Shown here in pieces: positions 54,220 to 63,551 of a stretch of 64,000 nt of DNA. Source of the stretch: Acidimicrobiales bacterium (GTDB taxonomy: Bacteria; Actinomycetota; Acidimicrobiia; Acidimicrobiales; Aldehydirespiratoraceae); contig JAKMFW010000093.1 in assembly GCA_022425325.1 (NCBI GenBank), forward strand, positions 1-64,000, read 5' to 3'. The notes beneath the pieces were generated by a model. It made no database searches. It had not been told where the DNA came from and saw only the letters and a program-made list of their open reading frames with translations. Positions within the stretch are counted from its first letter, which is position 1. Every line of letters begins with the position of its first letter. The position numbers and the translations under genes are program-made.

Positions 54220-54690
54220 GTGCTCGGCCAGTACCTGCCCCTGCTGATGCTGTTCGGGCTGGCGGTGCTCTTCGCCGCCGGCAGCTTCATCGCATCGGGC
54301 CTCCTGGCCCCGCGCAATCCGACCAACGCCAAGCGAGCTGCGTACGAGTGCGGCATTGTGCCGACCAAGGAGACACCGGAACGCTTCCCGGTGAAGTTCT
54401 TCCTGGTCGCCATGATCTTCATCGTCTTCGACATCGAGATCATCTTCTTCTACCCGTACGCCCTTGCGTACGGGAGCCTCGGTGTGTTCGGCCTGGCGAT
54501 GATCATGGTCTTCACGTTCGCCGTCTTCGAGTCGTTCGTGTACCTGATCAGCAACGGCGCACTCGAATGGGGCCCGCTCAAGCAGGTGGCCCGCCCGACC
54601 GGCTCGGTCTCGCCGGAACGAACCGCGGAAGCCACCATCCGCCGAGTCGGTCTCGAGAACCGGCCGATCGCCGAGGAGACGGCAGCGTGA
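54220..54690 (+). CDS. nuoA: NADH-quinone oxidoreductase subunit A
   Basis: This 156-residue membrane subunit has three helices (about 4-24, 63-85 and 91-112). The NuoA signature [10 protein letters not shown] with its conserved Cys and [22 protein letters not shown] are present. It is longer than the usual 120-140 residues because of a polar C-terminal tail. GTG 54220 is the start; its stop overlaps the nuoB GTG (GTGA). Confidence 0.95.
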   Translation: MLGQYLPLLMLFGLAVLFAAGSFIASGLLAPRNPTNAKRAAYECGIVPTKETPERFPVKFFLVAMIFIVFDIEIIFFYPYALAYGSLGVFGLAMIMVFTFAVFESFVYLISNGALEWGPLKQVARPTGSVSPERTAEATIRRVGLENRPIAEETAA

Positions 54691-55280
54691 GGATTCCCGG
54701 ACTCGGTGACACCCAGTCGATCGCCGACAACGGCCTGGAGGGGATGGATCACAACTTCCTCACCGGCAATGTCGAGAACCTGGTCAGCTGGGCGCGGTCC
54801 CGCAGCCTCTGGCCGGCCACGTTCGGTCTCGCCTGTTGCGCCATCGAGATGATGGCGTCGGGCACGGCCCACTACGACCTTGCCCGGTATGGCATGGAGA
54901 CCTTCCGGGCATCGCCTCGTCAGGCCGACCTCATGATCGTCGCCGGCCGAGTGAGCCAGAAGATGGCCCCGGTTCTCCGGCAGGTCTACGACCAGATGAT
55001 GGAACCCAAGTGGGTGATCTCCATGGGCGTGTGTGCCTCGAGCGGCGGCATGTTCAACAACTACGCGATCGTGCAGGGCGTCGATCAGATCGTGCCGGTC
55101 GATGTCTACGCCCCGGGCTGCCCGCCCGGTCCGGAAACCCTCCTGCATGCAATCTTCACCCTGCATACCAAGATCGAATCGGGCGAGCTTGTCCGACGCC
55201 GCGAGGCGAATGGCGGCGGCGCCGGTATCACCATCGAACAGCGCGACGGACAGACCGCCGGCCTGACAATCGGGGGCTGA
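54687..55280 (+). CDS. nuoB: NADH-quinone oxidoreductase subunit B
   Basis: This 197-residue subunit carries FeS cluster N2. Ligands are Cys50 and Cys51 (GLACCAIE), Cys116 (MGVCASSGG) and Cys145 (APGCPPGPE). The N-terminal 30 residues and Gly-rich C-terminal tail are variable. It sits at the quinone site together with NuoD. GTG 54687 is used, coupled to nuoA. Confidence 0.95.
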   Translation: MRIPGLGDTQSIADNGLEGMDHNFLTGNVENLVSWARSRSLWPATFGLACCAIEMMASGTAHYDLARYGMETFRASPRQADLMIVAGRVSQKMAPVLRQVYDQMMEPKWVISMGVCASSGGMFNNYAIVQGVDQIVPVDVYAPGCPPGPETLLHAIFTLHTKIESGELVRRREANGGGAGITIEQRDGQTAGLTIGG

Positions 55281-55281
55281 C

Positions 55282-55824
55282 ATGAGTGACGAGACCGCAG
55301 CCGCCGAAGAGGCGGAGGCCGAGGCCGTTGCCGAGGAAGCCACCGTCGCGCTGCGCTACGGCGCAGCGGTGAGCGAGTCCCACGGCGATGTCGTGTTGCA
55401 CGCCACGGTCGAGACCTACCTCGACGTCTGCGGCGAGGCTCACGCTGACGGTTTCGACCAACTGATCGACCTCACCGCCGTCGACTATCTCACCTACGCC
55501 GGCGAGCGCACGCTCCCGGGCGGGCTCACTCCCGAACGCTTCGAGGTCGTCACCTCGCTGATCAACCATGTGCGCCGCGAACGGATCCGGATCCGCACCC
55601 AGGTGAGCGCCGACGAGCCGACCATTCCGAGCCTCTTCGACCTGTGGCCCGGCAGCGAGTACCTCGAGCGTGAGGCGTTCGACATGTTCGGCATCACCTT
55701 CGCCGACCACCCCGACATGAGCCGGGTCCTCATGCCCGAGGACTGGGTTGGGCATCCTCTCCGCAAGGACTACGCCGTTGGCGCCATCCCCGTCCAGTTC
55801 AAGGCAGCGAGCAACGAACGATGA
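55282..55824 (+). CDS. nuoC: NADH-quinone oxidoreductase subunit C
   Basis: This 180-residue peripheral subunit has a short acidic N-terminus and the 30-kDa-subunit blocks FDQLIDLTAVDYL, FEVVTSLINHVRRERIRI and FDLWPGSEYLEREAFDMFGITFADHPDMSRVLMPEDW, the last being the family signature. It is separate from NuoD, unlike enterobacterial NuoCD fusions. It overlaps nuoD by 4 nt. Confidence 0.95.
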   Translation: MSDETAAAEEAEAEAVAEEATVALRYGAAVSESHGDVVLHATVETYLDVCGEAHADGFDQLIDLTAVDYLTYAGERTLPGGLTPERFEVVTSLINHVRRERIRIRTQVSADEPTIPSLFDLWPGSEYLEREAFDMFGITFADHPDMSRVLMPEDWVGHPLRKDYAVGAIPVQFKAASNER

Positions 55825-57122
55825 CGATCACCGACGAAACTCCCGAGACGATCGACGGCGCCGCACGTGTCCGCCGACGTGGCGATGATGCTGCGGTCCT
55901 GCGCCTCAGCGAAGCCGAGGCCGCAGCGATCGGCACCGACGCCACCACCTCCGACGACGACGAGCGAGTTCTGCTCAACATGGGTCCGTCGCATCCGTCG
56001 ACCCACGGCGTGCTGCGCCTCATGTTGGAGATGGAGGGCGAGACCGTTATCCGTTCCAAGCCGGTCGTGGGCTACCTGCACACCGGCATGGAGAAGCAGG
56101 CAGAGCAGCTGACCTTCCTGCAGGGGTGCACCAACGTCACCCGCATGGACTACGCCTCGCCGTTCTTCACCGAACTGGCGTTCAGCCTCGCCACCGAGAA
56201 GCTCCTCGACATCGAGGTGCCGGAGCGTGCGGTCTGGATCCGCATGCTGATGAGCGAGCTCAACCGCATCAGCTCCCACCTGTTGTTCATGGCCACCAAC
56301 GGCATGGATCTCGGTGCCGTGTCGATGATGATCTACGGCTGGCGTGAGCGCGAAGAAGTCCTCCGCTTCTTCGAAAAGGTCACGGGTCTGCGGATGAACC
56401 ACAACTACATCCGCCCCGGTGGTGTCGCCGCTGATCTTCCCGACGGATGGAAGGGTGAGATCGAGGCGTTGCTCGAGCTGCTGCCGCCTCGCCTCGAGGA
56501 GTACGACGTCCTCATGACCGGGCAGCCGATCTGGCGTGAACGCCTGCAGGGCGTCGGAACGCTGAACACCGATGAGGCGCTCGCCTTGTCGGCCACCGGT
56601 CCGATCCTTCGTTCCACCGGCTACGCCTGGGACCTTCGCCGCGATCAGCCCTACCTCGCTTACGACGAGGTCGATTTCGACGTCATCGTCGGCACCTACG
56701 GCGACTGCTACGACCGCTACGCGATCCGCCTCAACGAGATTCGCGAGTCGATGCGCATCGTCGAACAGATTCTCGACAAGATGCCGTCGGGCGATTACCG
56801 CGTGCAGGACAAGAAGGTCACCCCGCCACCTCGCATCCGCATCGATCAATCGATGGAAGCGCTCATCCACCACTTCAAGATCTTCACCGAGGGCTTCAAG
56901 GTTCCCGAGGGGGAGGCCTATGCGTGTGTCGAATCACCCCGCGGCGAGCTCGGCATTTACATGGTTTCCGACGGCAGCTCGACGCCGTACCGCATGCATG
57001 TGCGGGGCCCGTCGTTCATCAATGTTCAGACCATGCCGCACCTCATGCGCGACAGCCTCATCGCCGATGCCGTGGCGATCATCTCCAGCGTCGACCCGAT
57101 CATGGGCGAGGTTGATCGATGA
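55821..57122 (+). CDS. nuoD: NADH-quinone oxidoreductase subunit D
   Basis: This 433-residue 49-kDa-type subunit forms the quinone cavity. LNMGPSHPSTHGVLRLMLEMEGE, VGYLHTGMEKQAE and the C-terminal SDGSSTPYRMHVRGPSFINVQ are diagnostic. An N-terminal extension of about 45 residues precedes the domain. The start ATG overlaps the nuoC stop. Confidence 0.96.
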   Translation: MTITDETPETIDGAARVRRRGDDAAVLRLSEAEAAAIGTDATTSDDDERVLLNMGPSHPSTHGVLRLMLEMEGETVIRSKPVVGYLHTGMEKQAEQLTFLQGCTNVTRMDYASPFFTELAFSLATEKLLDIEVPERAVWIRMLMSELNRISSHLLFMATNGMDLGAVSMMIYGWREREEVLRFFEKVTGLRMNHNYIRPGGVAADLPDGWKGEIEALLELLPPRLEEYDVLMTGQPIWRERLQGVGTLNTDEALALSATGPILRSTGYAWDLRRDQPYLAYDEVDFDVIVGTYGDCYDRYAIRLNEIRESMRIVEQILDKMPSGDYRVQDKKVTPPPRIRIDQSMEALIHHFKIFTEGFKVPEGEAYACVESPRGELGIYMVSDGSSTPYRMHVRGPSFINVQTMPHLMRDSLIADAVAIISSVDPIMGEVDR

Positions 57123-57748
57123 GCTACTTCACCGCTGACAACCTCGAGACGGCGCACGAGATCATCTCGCGCTATCCGCGCAAGAAGTCGGCGCTCATCC
57201 CGTTGCTGCATCTTGCGCAGGAGCAGGAGGGCTGGGTCGCCGACGACGCCATGCGTCAGATCGCCGAACTCACCGACACCACGCCCGCCGAGGTGAAGGG
57301 CACCGGCTCGTTCTACGAGATGTTCAAGTTCCACCCGGTGGGCACCTACATGATCAATGTGTGCACCAACCTCGCCTGCCAATTGCTCGGCGGTGAGGAA
57401 CTCCTCGCCCATGCCGAGGAGGCGCTGGGGATCAAGGCCGGCGGCACCACGGCCGACGGCATGTTCACCATCGAAGACGTCGAGTGCATCGCAGCGTGCA
57501 CCGAGGCCCCGTGCCTGCAGGTCAACTATCGCTACAAGCTGCGGCTCACCACCGACGATCTCGATCAGCTCATCGACGATATCCGCAACGGTCGGGCGAC
57601 CGACATCCCCGAGCACGGCACGCTCGGCCTGGTCCGTCAGCACATCCCGGCCGGTGCCGGTGCGGGCATCGTGGCGCCGGAGCAGGCCACCGAACGACCG
57701 GTCTGGCTCGCCCGAAACGACACTGCCGACGAAGGAGGAGAAGCCTGA
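57119..57748 (+). CDS. nuoE: NADH-quinone oxidoreductase subunit E
   Basis: This 209-residue thioredoxin-like subunit binds cluster N1a through CTNLAC and CIAAC. An N-terminal helical bundle (SALIPLLHLAQEQEGWV) precedes the domain. The C-terminal tail of about 45 residues (HIPAGAGAGIVAPEQATERP) is an extension. The stop overlaps nuoF by one nucleotide. Confidence 0.95.
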   Translation: MSYFTADNLETAHEIISRYPRKKSALIPLLHLAQEQEGWVADDAMRQIAELTDTTPAEVKGTGSFYEMFKFHPVGTYMINVCTNLACQLLGGEELLAHAEEALGIKAGGTTADGMFTIEDVECIAACTEAPCLQVNYRYKLRLTTDDLDQLIDDIRNGRATDIPEHGTLGLVRQHIPAGAGAGIVAPEQATERPVWLARNDTADEGGEA

Positions 57749-59172
57749 TGCCGACGCACGACTATGTCCCTCATGCCCCCGGCTATGTCGACAACGACGG
57801 ACCGAAGATCGTCACCAGCCGCTTCGTCCACGAGGACTCCCACACCCTTGAGCGCTACGAGGCCACCAATGGCTACGACGGCCTGCGCCGCGCCCTCGAC
57901 CGCACGCCGGCCGATGTCCACGAAGAGGTCCGCGACGCTGTCGTGCTCGGCCGTGGTGGCGCCGGCTTCCCGGCGGGCGTCAAGTGGGGCTTCATGCCTC
58001 CCGGCAAGTTCCCGTACTACCTCGTGGTCAACGGCGACGAGTCCGAGCCCGGCACCTACAAGGATCGCCTTCTCATGGAGCGTGACCCTCACCAGTTGAT
58101 CGAGGGCTGCCTCATCACCTGCTACGCGCTCGGTCTCAGCCAGTGCTTCCTGTATGTGCGAGGCGAGATGCCCGCCGCTCAGGAGAATCTCGCCCAGGCG
58201 CTCAACGAGGCCTACGCCAAGGGGTACGTCGGCAAGAACATCATGGGGACGGAGTTCAGTGTCGACATCACGTTGACCTGGGGTGCCGGTGCCTACATCG
58301 TCGGTGAGGAGACGGCACTGATCGAGTCGCTCGAGGGCAACCGCGGGATGCCGCGCCTCAAGCCGCCGTTCTTCCCAGCCGCCATCGGCCTCTATGGCCA
58401 GCCCACGATCGTCAACAATGTCGAGACGCTGAGCAACCTTCCCTGGCTGCTCGTCAACGGCGCCGAGCAGTACAAGGCGTTCGGCTCGGAGGCTTCGCCC
58501 GGTTCGCGCATGGTCGCCGTGTCGGGTCACGTGAACCGTCCCGGCGTGTACGAGATCGAGCAGGGCGTCACGACCTTCCGTGATCTCTTGTACGGCGACA
58601 ACTTCTGCCGCGGGATCCGCAACGACAACGAACTCAAGATGTTCGTGCCCGGCGGCGGGTCGGCCCCCTGGTTCTTCCCGGAGCAACTCGACCTTCCCCT
58701 TGAGGGGCGCACCGTCGGTGCGGAAGGTTCGATGCTCGGCTCGGGAGCCATCATGGTGATGGACGAGACCACCGATGCCGTGAAGGCGGCGCTGCGGCTC
58801 GTGCGGTTCTACGCCCGCGAGTCGTGCGGCAAGTGCACCCCGTGCCGGGAGGGCACCACCTGGGAGGAGCGCATCCTGCAGCGCATTCTCGACGGTGAGG
58901 GTCGGCCCAGCGACATCGACAAGCTGCTCGACATCGCCGACAACATCTCGCCCGGCCCCTACCCGGTCGCAGCCGACCCGTCCCAGGGCCTCGACGCCGT
59001 GCCGTTCCCGCCGAAGCAGACCACCATCTGCCCGCTGGGCCCGTCGTCGGTCGCCCCGATCACGTCGACGATTCGTCGCTTCCGTCACGAGTACGAGGCC
59101 AAGATCACCAAGCGGGATTCCATCCCGGTGATGGCCGCCCCGATGTCGTCTGATCCCGTCGAGGTTGGCTGA
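57748..59172 (+). CDS. nuoF: NADH-quinone oxidoreductase subunit F
   Basis: This 474-residue NADH-binding flavoprotein has the FMN loop GRGGAGFPAG, NADH-binding NGDESEPGTYKDR, and cluster N3 ligands in ESCGKCTPCREGT plus Cys in TTICPLGPSS. It oxidises NADH and passes electrons to NuoE and NuoG. GAAGGAGGAG lies before ATG 57748. Confidence 0.96.
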   Translation: MPTHDYVPHAPGYVDNDGPKIVTSRFVHEDSHTLERYEATNGYDGLRRALDRTPADVHEEVRDAVVLGRGGAGFPAGVKWGFMPPGKFPYYLVVNGDESEPGTYKDRLLMERDPHQLIEGCLITCYALGLSQCFLYVRGEMPAAQENLAQALNEAYAKGYVGKNIMGTEFSVDITLTWGAGAYIVGEETALIESLEGNRGMPRLKPPFFPAAIGLYGQPTIVNNVETLSNLPWLLVNGAEQYKAFGSEASPGSRMVAVSGHVNRPGVYEIEQGVTTFRDLLYGDNFCRGIRNDNELKMFVPGGGSAPWFFPEQLDLPLEGRTVGAEGSMLGSGAIMVMDETTDAVKAALRLVRFYARESCGKCTPCREGTTWEERILQRILDGEGRPSDIDKLLDIADNISPGPYPVAADPSQGLDAVPFPPKQTTICPLGPSSVAPITSTIRRFRHEYEAKITKRDSIPVMAAPMSSDPVEVG

Positions 59173-61634
59173 TGACCGCCGTCGAGAACGAGAAGTCCAC
59201 GGTCACCGTCACCCTCAACGGTGTCGAGATCGAGGCCAACCCGGGCGAACTGCTCATCGATGCCGCCGAGCGTCACGGCACCTACATCCCACGGTTCTGC
59301 TACCACTCGCGCATGAAGCCGGTCGGCATGTGCCGGATGTGCCTGGTCGAGGTCGACTCGGGCCGTGGTCCGGCCCTGCAGCCGAGCTGCATGATCCCGG
59401 CCGGCGAGGGCATGACCGTCGACACCGAGTCCGAGGCCACCAAGAAGGCCCAGGATGGGGTGCTCGAGTTCCTTCTCATCAACCACCCGCTCGACTGCCC
59501 GGTGTGCGACAAGGGTGGCGAATGCCCGTTGCAGGATCAGACCGTGGCCTTCGGCCCTGGCGAGTCCCGCTTCGTCGAGGAGAAGCGGCACTACGAGAAG
59601 CCGATCCCGATCAGCGACACCGTCTACCTCGACCGCGAGCGCTGCATTCTCTGTGATCGCTGCACTCGCTTTGCCGACGATGTTGCCGGCGACACGCTGA
59701 TCCACTTCATGGACCGGGGCAACAGCACCCAGGTCAACACGTTCCCTGATGAGCCGTTCGCCTCGTACTTCTCGGGAAATACGGTGCAGATCTGCCCGGT
59801 CGGTGCGCTCACCGCCAAGCCGTACCGATTCAAGGCCCGTCCGTGGGATCTCGAGGAGACGATCTCCACGGCGTGGATCGACTCGGTCGGTTCTCGTGTC
59901 ACCGTCCAGTCGAGCCGTAACCAGGTCCTGCGCCTGCTCGGTGTCGACGCCGACAGCGTCAACTGGGGTTGGCTCTCCGACAAGGAGCGCTTCGGCTTCG
60001 AGGCTCTCAACAGCGAGGACCGTCTCACCGCCCCGATGGTCCGTGTCGATGGTCGCCTTGAGGCCACCGGCTGGGCCCCCGCTCTCGCTGCGGCCACCGA
60101 TGCCTTGCGAGATGTCGACCCGGCCCGCATTGGCGTGATCGGTGGCGCCCGTCTCACCAACGAGTCGCAGTACGCCTGGACCAAGCTCGCCAAGGGCGTG
60201 CTCGGCACCGACCATGTCGATGCGCAGCTCAGCGACGGCCTTCCGGCCGAGGCGGTGTTGGGTCTGCCTCGCGCCACGATCAACCAGGCCTGCACCCCGG
60301 GCGGCACCGTCATCCTCGTCGGTCCCGACCCCAAGGAAGACCTCGGGGCGCTGTTCCTTCGCCTGCGTCACGCCGTCGTCAACGACGGCACCACACTGAT
60401 CGAGTTGACCCCGACCCGCACCGGTCTCAGCACGATCGCTGCCCACTCGTTGCACCCGAAGCCGGGCGAGGTTGACCTCCTGGCCGCTGCGCTCGTCGAC
60501 GCCGTATCGGGCGACGCCCGCGATGCTGCCGGTGTGCCGGCCGACGCCATCGCCGCTGCGGCTGCTGCGATCTCGGGTCCGGTCACGGTGGTCCTCGGCC
60601 GGGCCTCGGTCGCCGAGTCGGCGGTGGTCACCGTCGATGCAGCCATCGCCCTCAACCGACTCGAAGGCGTCGGTTTCTTGTCGGCGCTGCGTCGCGGCAA
60701 TGTGCACGGCGCCCTCGACATGGGTATGGCCCCGGGCCTGCTCCCCGGCCGAGTGCCGCTGAGCGCCGGTTGCGACGCCTTCGATCAGGTGCCCACCGGG
60801 GTGGGCATGGACACCATCGCCATGCTGGAGGCGGCCGCCTCCGGTGATCTCGACGTGCTCGTCCTGCTCGGCAGCGATCCGCTGAGCGATGTGCCCGATG
60901 CCGACCTGGCCGAGCGTGGCCTCGCCGGTGCCGGCACCGTGATCGCCGTCGAGATGTTGCCCAACGCCTCGACCCTTGCCCACGCCGACCTCGTCCTGCC
61001 CGCTGCGGCACCGACCGAGGTCGACGGCACCTTCACGAACCTCGAGGGTCGCGTGAGTGTCGCCGAGCAGAAGGTCACCCCTCCGGGCACCGCCCGCGCC
61101 GACTGGATGATCGCCGCCGAACTCGCCCTGCGCCTGGGCGCCGACCTCGGCGTCGAGTCCCCCGAATCGATCCGGGCCGAGATCGCTGCCGTGTCGCCGG
61201 TTCACGCTGAGCTCACCGAGACTGCGCTGGCCGATGGCCGTGTCGAGGGCGTCTTGATCAGTGGCTCGTCGATCGAAGCGCCCACCGTTTCGGCCTCGAC
61301 CACCCCGGCCAACGACGCCTACTCCCTGCGGCTCGTCGCCGCTCGCCGCATGTACGACAACGGCACGATGCTGCAGGCCAGCGCCTCCAGCGCCGGCCTC
61401 GCCGCCTCGGTGAAGGTCACGCTCAACCCCGCCGATTTCGAGAAGCTCGGCCTCGACGCCGGCACTGTCGTCAAGGTGATCTCGGGTCGAGGTGAGCTGA
61501 TGGCGCCGCTCGCCGCCGACTTCGGTGTCCCCGCTGGATCGGCCATGATTCCGGCGAACGCGCCGGGGTCCAACGCCAACACCCTGATCGATGCGTCGGC
61601 GTCGTTCACCGACGTTCGGGTGGAACGCGCATGA
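59172..61634 (+). CDS. nuoG: NADH-quinone oxidoreductase subunit G
   Basis: This 820-residue FeS subunit has the N1b set FCYHSRMKPVGMCRMC with SCMIPA, the His/Cys N5 set HPLDCPVCDKGGECPLQD and the N4 set CILCDRCTRF with ICPVGAL. The C-terminal molybdopterin-oxidoreductase-like domain (from about 220) is complete but has no molybdenum. Spacing follows the standard complex I chain of clusters. Confidence 0.95.
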   Translation: MTAVENEKSTVTVTLNGVEIEANPGELLIDAAERHGTYIPRFCYHSRMKPVGMCRMCLVEVDSGRGPALQPSCMIPAGEGMTVDTESEATKKAQDGVLEFLLINHPLDCPVCDKGGECPLQDQTVAFGPGESRFVEEKRHYEKPIPISDTVYLDRERCILCDRCTRFADDVAGDTLIHFMDRGNSTQVNTFPDEPFASYFSGNTVQICPVGALTAKPYRFKARPWDLEETISTAWIDSVGSRVTVQSSRNQVLRLLGVDADSVNWGWLSDKERFGFEALNSEDRLTAPMVRVDGRLEATGWAPALAAATDALRDVDPARIGVIGGARLTNESQYAWTKLAKGVLGTDHVDAQLSDGLPAEAVLGLPRATINQACTPGGTVILVGPDPKEDLGALFLRLRHAVVNDGTTLIELTPTRTGLSTIAAHSLHPKPGEVDLLAAALVDAVSGDARDAAGVPADAIAAAAAAISGPVTVVLGRASVAESAVVTVDAAIALNRLEGVGFLSALRRGNVHGALDMGMAPGLLPGRVPLSAGCDAFDQVPTGVGMDTIAMLEAAASGDLDVLVLLGSDPLSDVPDADLAERGLAGAGTVIAVEMLPNASTLAHADLVLPAAAPTEVDGTFTNLEGRVSVAEQKVTPPGTARADWMIAAELALRLGADLGVESPESIRAEIAAVSPVHAELTETALADGRVEGVLISGSSIEAPTVSASTTPANDAYSLRLVAARRMYDNGTMLQASASSAGLAASVKVTLNPADFEKLGLDAGTVVKVISGRGELMAPLAADFGVPAGSAMIPANAPGSNANTLIDASASFTDVRVERA

Positions 61635-62878
61635 TGTTTGCTCAAGACCCGCTCTACGCCGGCGACTGGCTCGGTGATGCGCTGATCACCGGCCTCAAGG
61701 TGCTGGTCGCGTTTGCGTTCTTGCTCGTCGCAGTGATGCTCAACATCTGGTTCCTGCGCAAGGTCATCTCCGACTTCCAGAACCGCATCGGCCCGAACAC
61801 GGCTGGCCGGTGGGGCATTCTCCAGAGCCTGGCCGACGGCATCAAGCTGTTCTTCAAGGAAGATCTGATCCCCGACAATTCGGATCGCTTCGCTTTCAAG
61901 CTGGCGCCGTACCTGTCGCTCGTCCCCGCCTTCCTCGTCTTCGCGATCATCCCGATCGGCGGCGACTTCAACGGCGACGACGGCGACGGTGTCGTCAGCA
62001 TCTTCGGTCACGACACACTCCTCCAAGTCGCCGACCCGCCCGTCGGTGTCCTGTGGTTCCTCGCCATGTCGTCGCTTGCGATCTATGGCGTGATGCTCGC
62101 CGGCTGGAGTTCGGGCTCGAAGTACCCGCTCATCGGCTCCGTGCGGGCGTCGGCCCAGATGGTGTCCTACGAAGCGGCCCTCGGCCTCGCCCTTGCGTCG
62201 GTGCTGCTCGTGTCGGGAACCTTGTCCACCCATGCCATGGTCATCGACCAGTCGGGTGAGGGCCCTGCGTTCTTCGGGATCGAGAACATCCTCCCGGCCT
62301 GGTACCTCCTGCCGGTCGGCATCGTGCCCTTCGTCGTCTTCATCATCGCCGGCACGGCCGAACTCAACCATCCTCCGTTCGACCTCGTCGAAGCCGAACA
62401 GGAGATCGTCGGCGGCTTCCACACCGAGTACTCCTCGATCCGGTTCGCACTCTTCTTCCTTGCCGAGTTCATGAACCAGATCACGATGGGCGCCCTGCTC
62501 GTCACGCTCTTCCTCGGCGGCCCCAACGGCCCGGCGCTCTTCTTCCCTGAAGGCTGGTGGATCGGTGTCTTCTGGTTCTTCGTGAAGCTGATGGGCTTCT
62601 TGTTCCTGCTCGTCTGGGTGCGAGCCACCTTGCCCCGCTTCCGCTACGACCAGCTCATGGACTTCGGCTGGAAGCTGTTGATCCCGCTGTCGCTCGGTTG
62701 GTTCATCCTGCTGGCGTTCATTCAGATCGGCCGTGACGAGGACTGGAGCACCGCCCAGTTCGTCGGGCTCGGTGTGGGTCTTGCGGCCGCCTTCGTGGCC
62801 CTCGCCGGCATGTTGACCCTTGCGATCCGCAACGCCCGCAACGAGCGCATCGAAGAGATGGAGGATGCCCATGGCTGA
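61631..62878 (+). CDS. nuoH: NADH-quinone oxidoreductase subunit H
   Basis: This 415-residue membrane subunit forms the entry of the quinone channel. The signatures FQNRIGPNTAGRWGILQSLADGIKLFFKED and FIIAGTAELNHPPFDLVEAEQEIVGGFHTEYSS are intact, with about eight helices. The C-terminal polar tail runs into the nuoI start; the genes overlap by 8 nt. Confidence 0.96.
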   Translation: MMFAQDPLYAGDWLGDALITGLKVLVAFAFLLVAVMLNIWFLRKVISDFQNRIGPNTAGRWGILQSLADGIKLFFKEDLIPDNSDRFAFKLAPYLSLVPAFLVFAIIPIGGDFNGDDGDGVVSIFGHDTLLQVADPPVGVLWFLAMSSLAIYGVMLAGWSSGSKYPLIGSVRASAQMVSYEAALGLALASVLLVSGTLSTHAMVIDQSGEGPAFFGIENILPAWYLLPVGIVPFVVFIIAGTAELNHPPFDLVEAEQEIVGGFHTEYSSIRFALFFLAEFMNQITMGALLVTLFLGGPNGPALFFPEGWWIGVFWFFVKLMGFLFLLVWVRATLPRFRYDQLMDFGWKLLIPLSLGWFILLAFIQIGRDEDWSTAQFVGLGVGLAAAFVALAGMLTLAIRNARNERIEEMEDAHG

Positions 62879-63551
62879 CGGTTCCTACCTCAAGGGCTTC
62901 GGCGTCACGTTCAAGAAGCTCTTCGAAGACCGTGTGACCGGCGATTACCGCGGTGGCAAGGGCCTCGAGAAGGGCAAGCCCGACGAGAAGCGCCCCAAGG
63001 CCGATCGACTCCACGGCCGCCATGTCCTCAACCGGTACGAGGACGGTATGGAGAAGTGCATCGGCTGTGAGCTGTGTGCCGGCGTGTGTCCTGCGAAGTG
63101 CATCTATGTGCGCGGCGCCGACAACAACCCCGACGCACCGACCTCGCCGGGGGAGCGCTTCGGCTACGTCTACGAGATCAACTACCTGCGCTGCATCCAC
63201 TGCGATCTGTGCGTCGAGGCATGCCCCACGCAGGCCATCACCGAGTCGAAGCTGTTCGAGTTCTCGTTCACCAACCGCAGCGATGCGATCTACACCAAGA
63301 ACGAACTGCTCGTCGGCGACGACGGCAAGCCTCAGCAGCTGCCCTGGGAAGACTGGCGCGACGGCGAGGACACCATGACCTCGGGCTGGATGCGCGCCAC
63401 CTCACCGGCCGGTGACCACCGGTATGAAGGCATTGTTCACTGGGCGGGCGAGCTGGGCTACGGCGTGCGCGACCCCGAAACGGGGCAGAGCGCAGAGGCC
63501 GACGACGACGGGGGAGCTCGACCGGCAGCGTCGAGCGTCGAGCATGGCTGA
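62871..63551 (+). CDS. nuoI: NADH-quinone oxidoreductase subunit I
   Basis: This 226-residue ferredoxin-type subunit binds clusters N6a and N6b through CIGCELCAGVC and CIHCDLCVEAC. A polar C-terminal extension of about 80 residues is longer than usual. It completes the FeS chain to NuoB. It overlaps nuoH and nuoJ by 8 nt each, so it is strongly coupled. Confidence 0.95.
   Translation: MADGSYLKGFGVTFKKLFEDRVTGDYRGGKGLEKGKPDEKRPKADRLHGRHVLNRYEDGMEKCIGCELCAGVCPAKCIYVRGADNNPDAPTSPGERFGYVYEINYLRCIHCDLCVEACPTQAITESKLFEFSFTNRSDAIYTKNELLVGDDGKPQQLPWEDWRDGEDTMTSGWMRATSPAGDHRYEGIVHWAGELGYGVRDPETGQSAEADDDGGARPAASSVEHG

Noticed and set aside
59085-61205. Very long antisense reading frame opposite nuoG (about 700 codons), and similar ones opposite the aldehyde dehydrogenase (1486-3141) and Rieske/cytochrome c genes (50759-52696)
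   Set aside because: High-GC codon bias leaves the antisense frame open; the proteins are Arg/Gly/Asp-rich with no domain, while the sense strand encodes complete conserved proteins.
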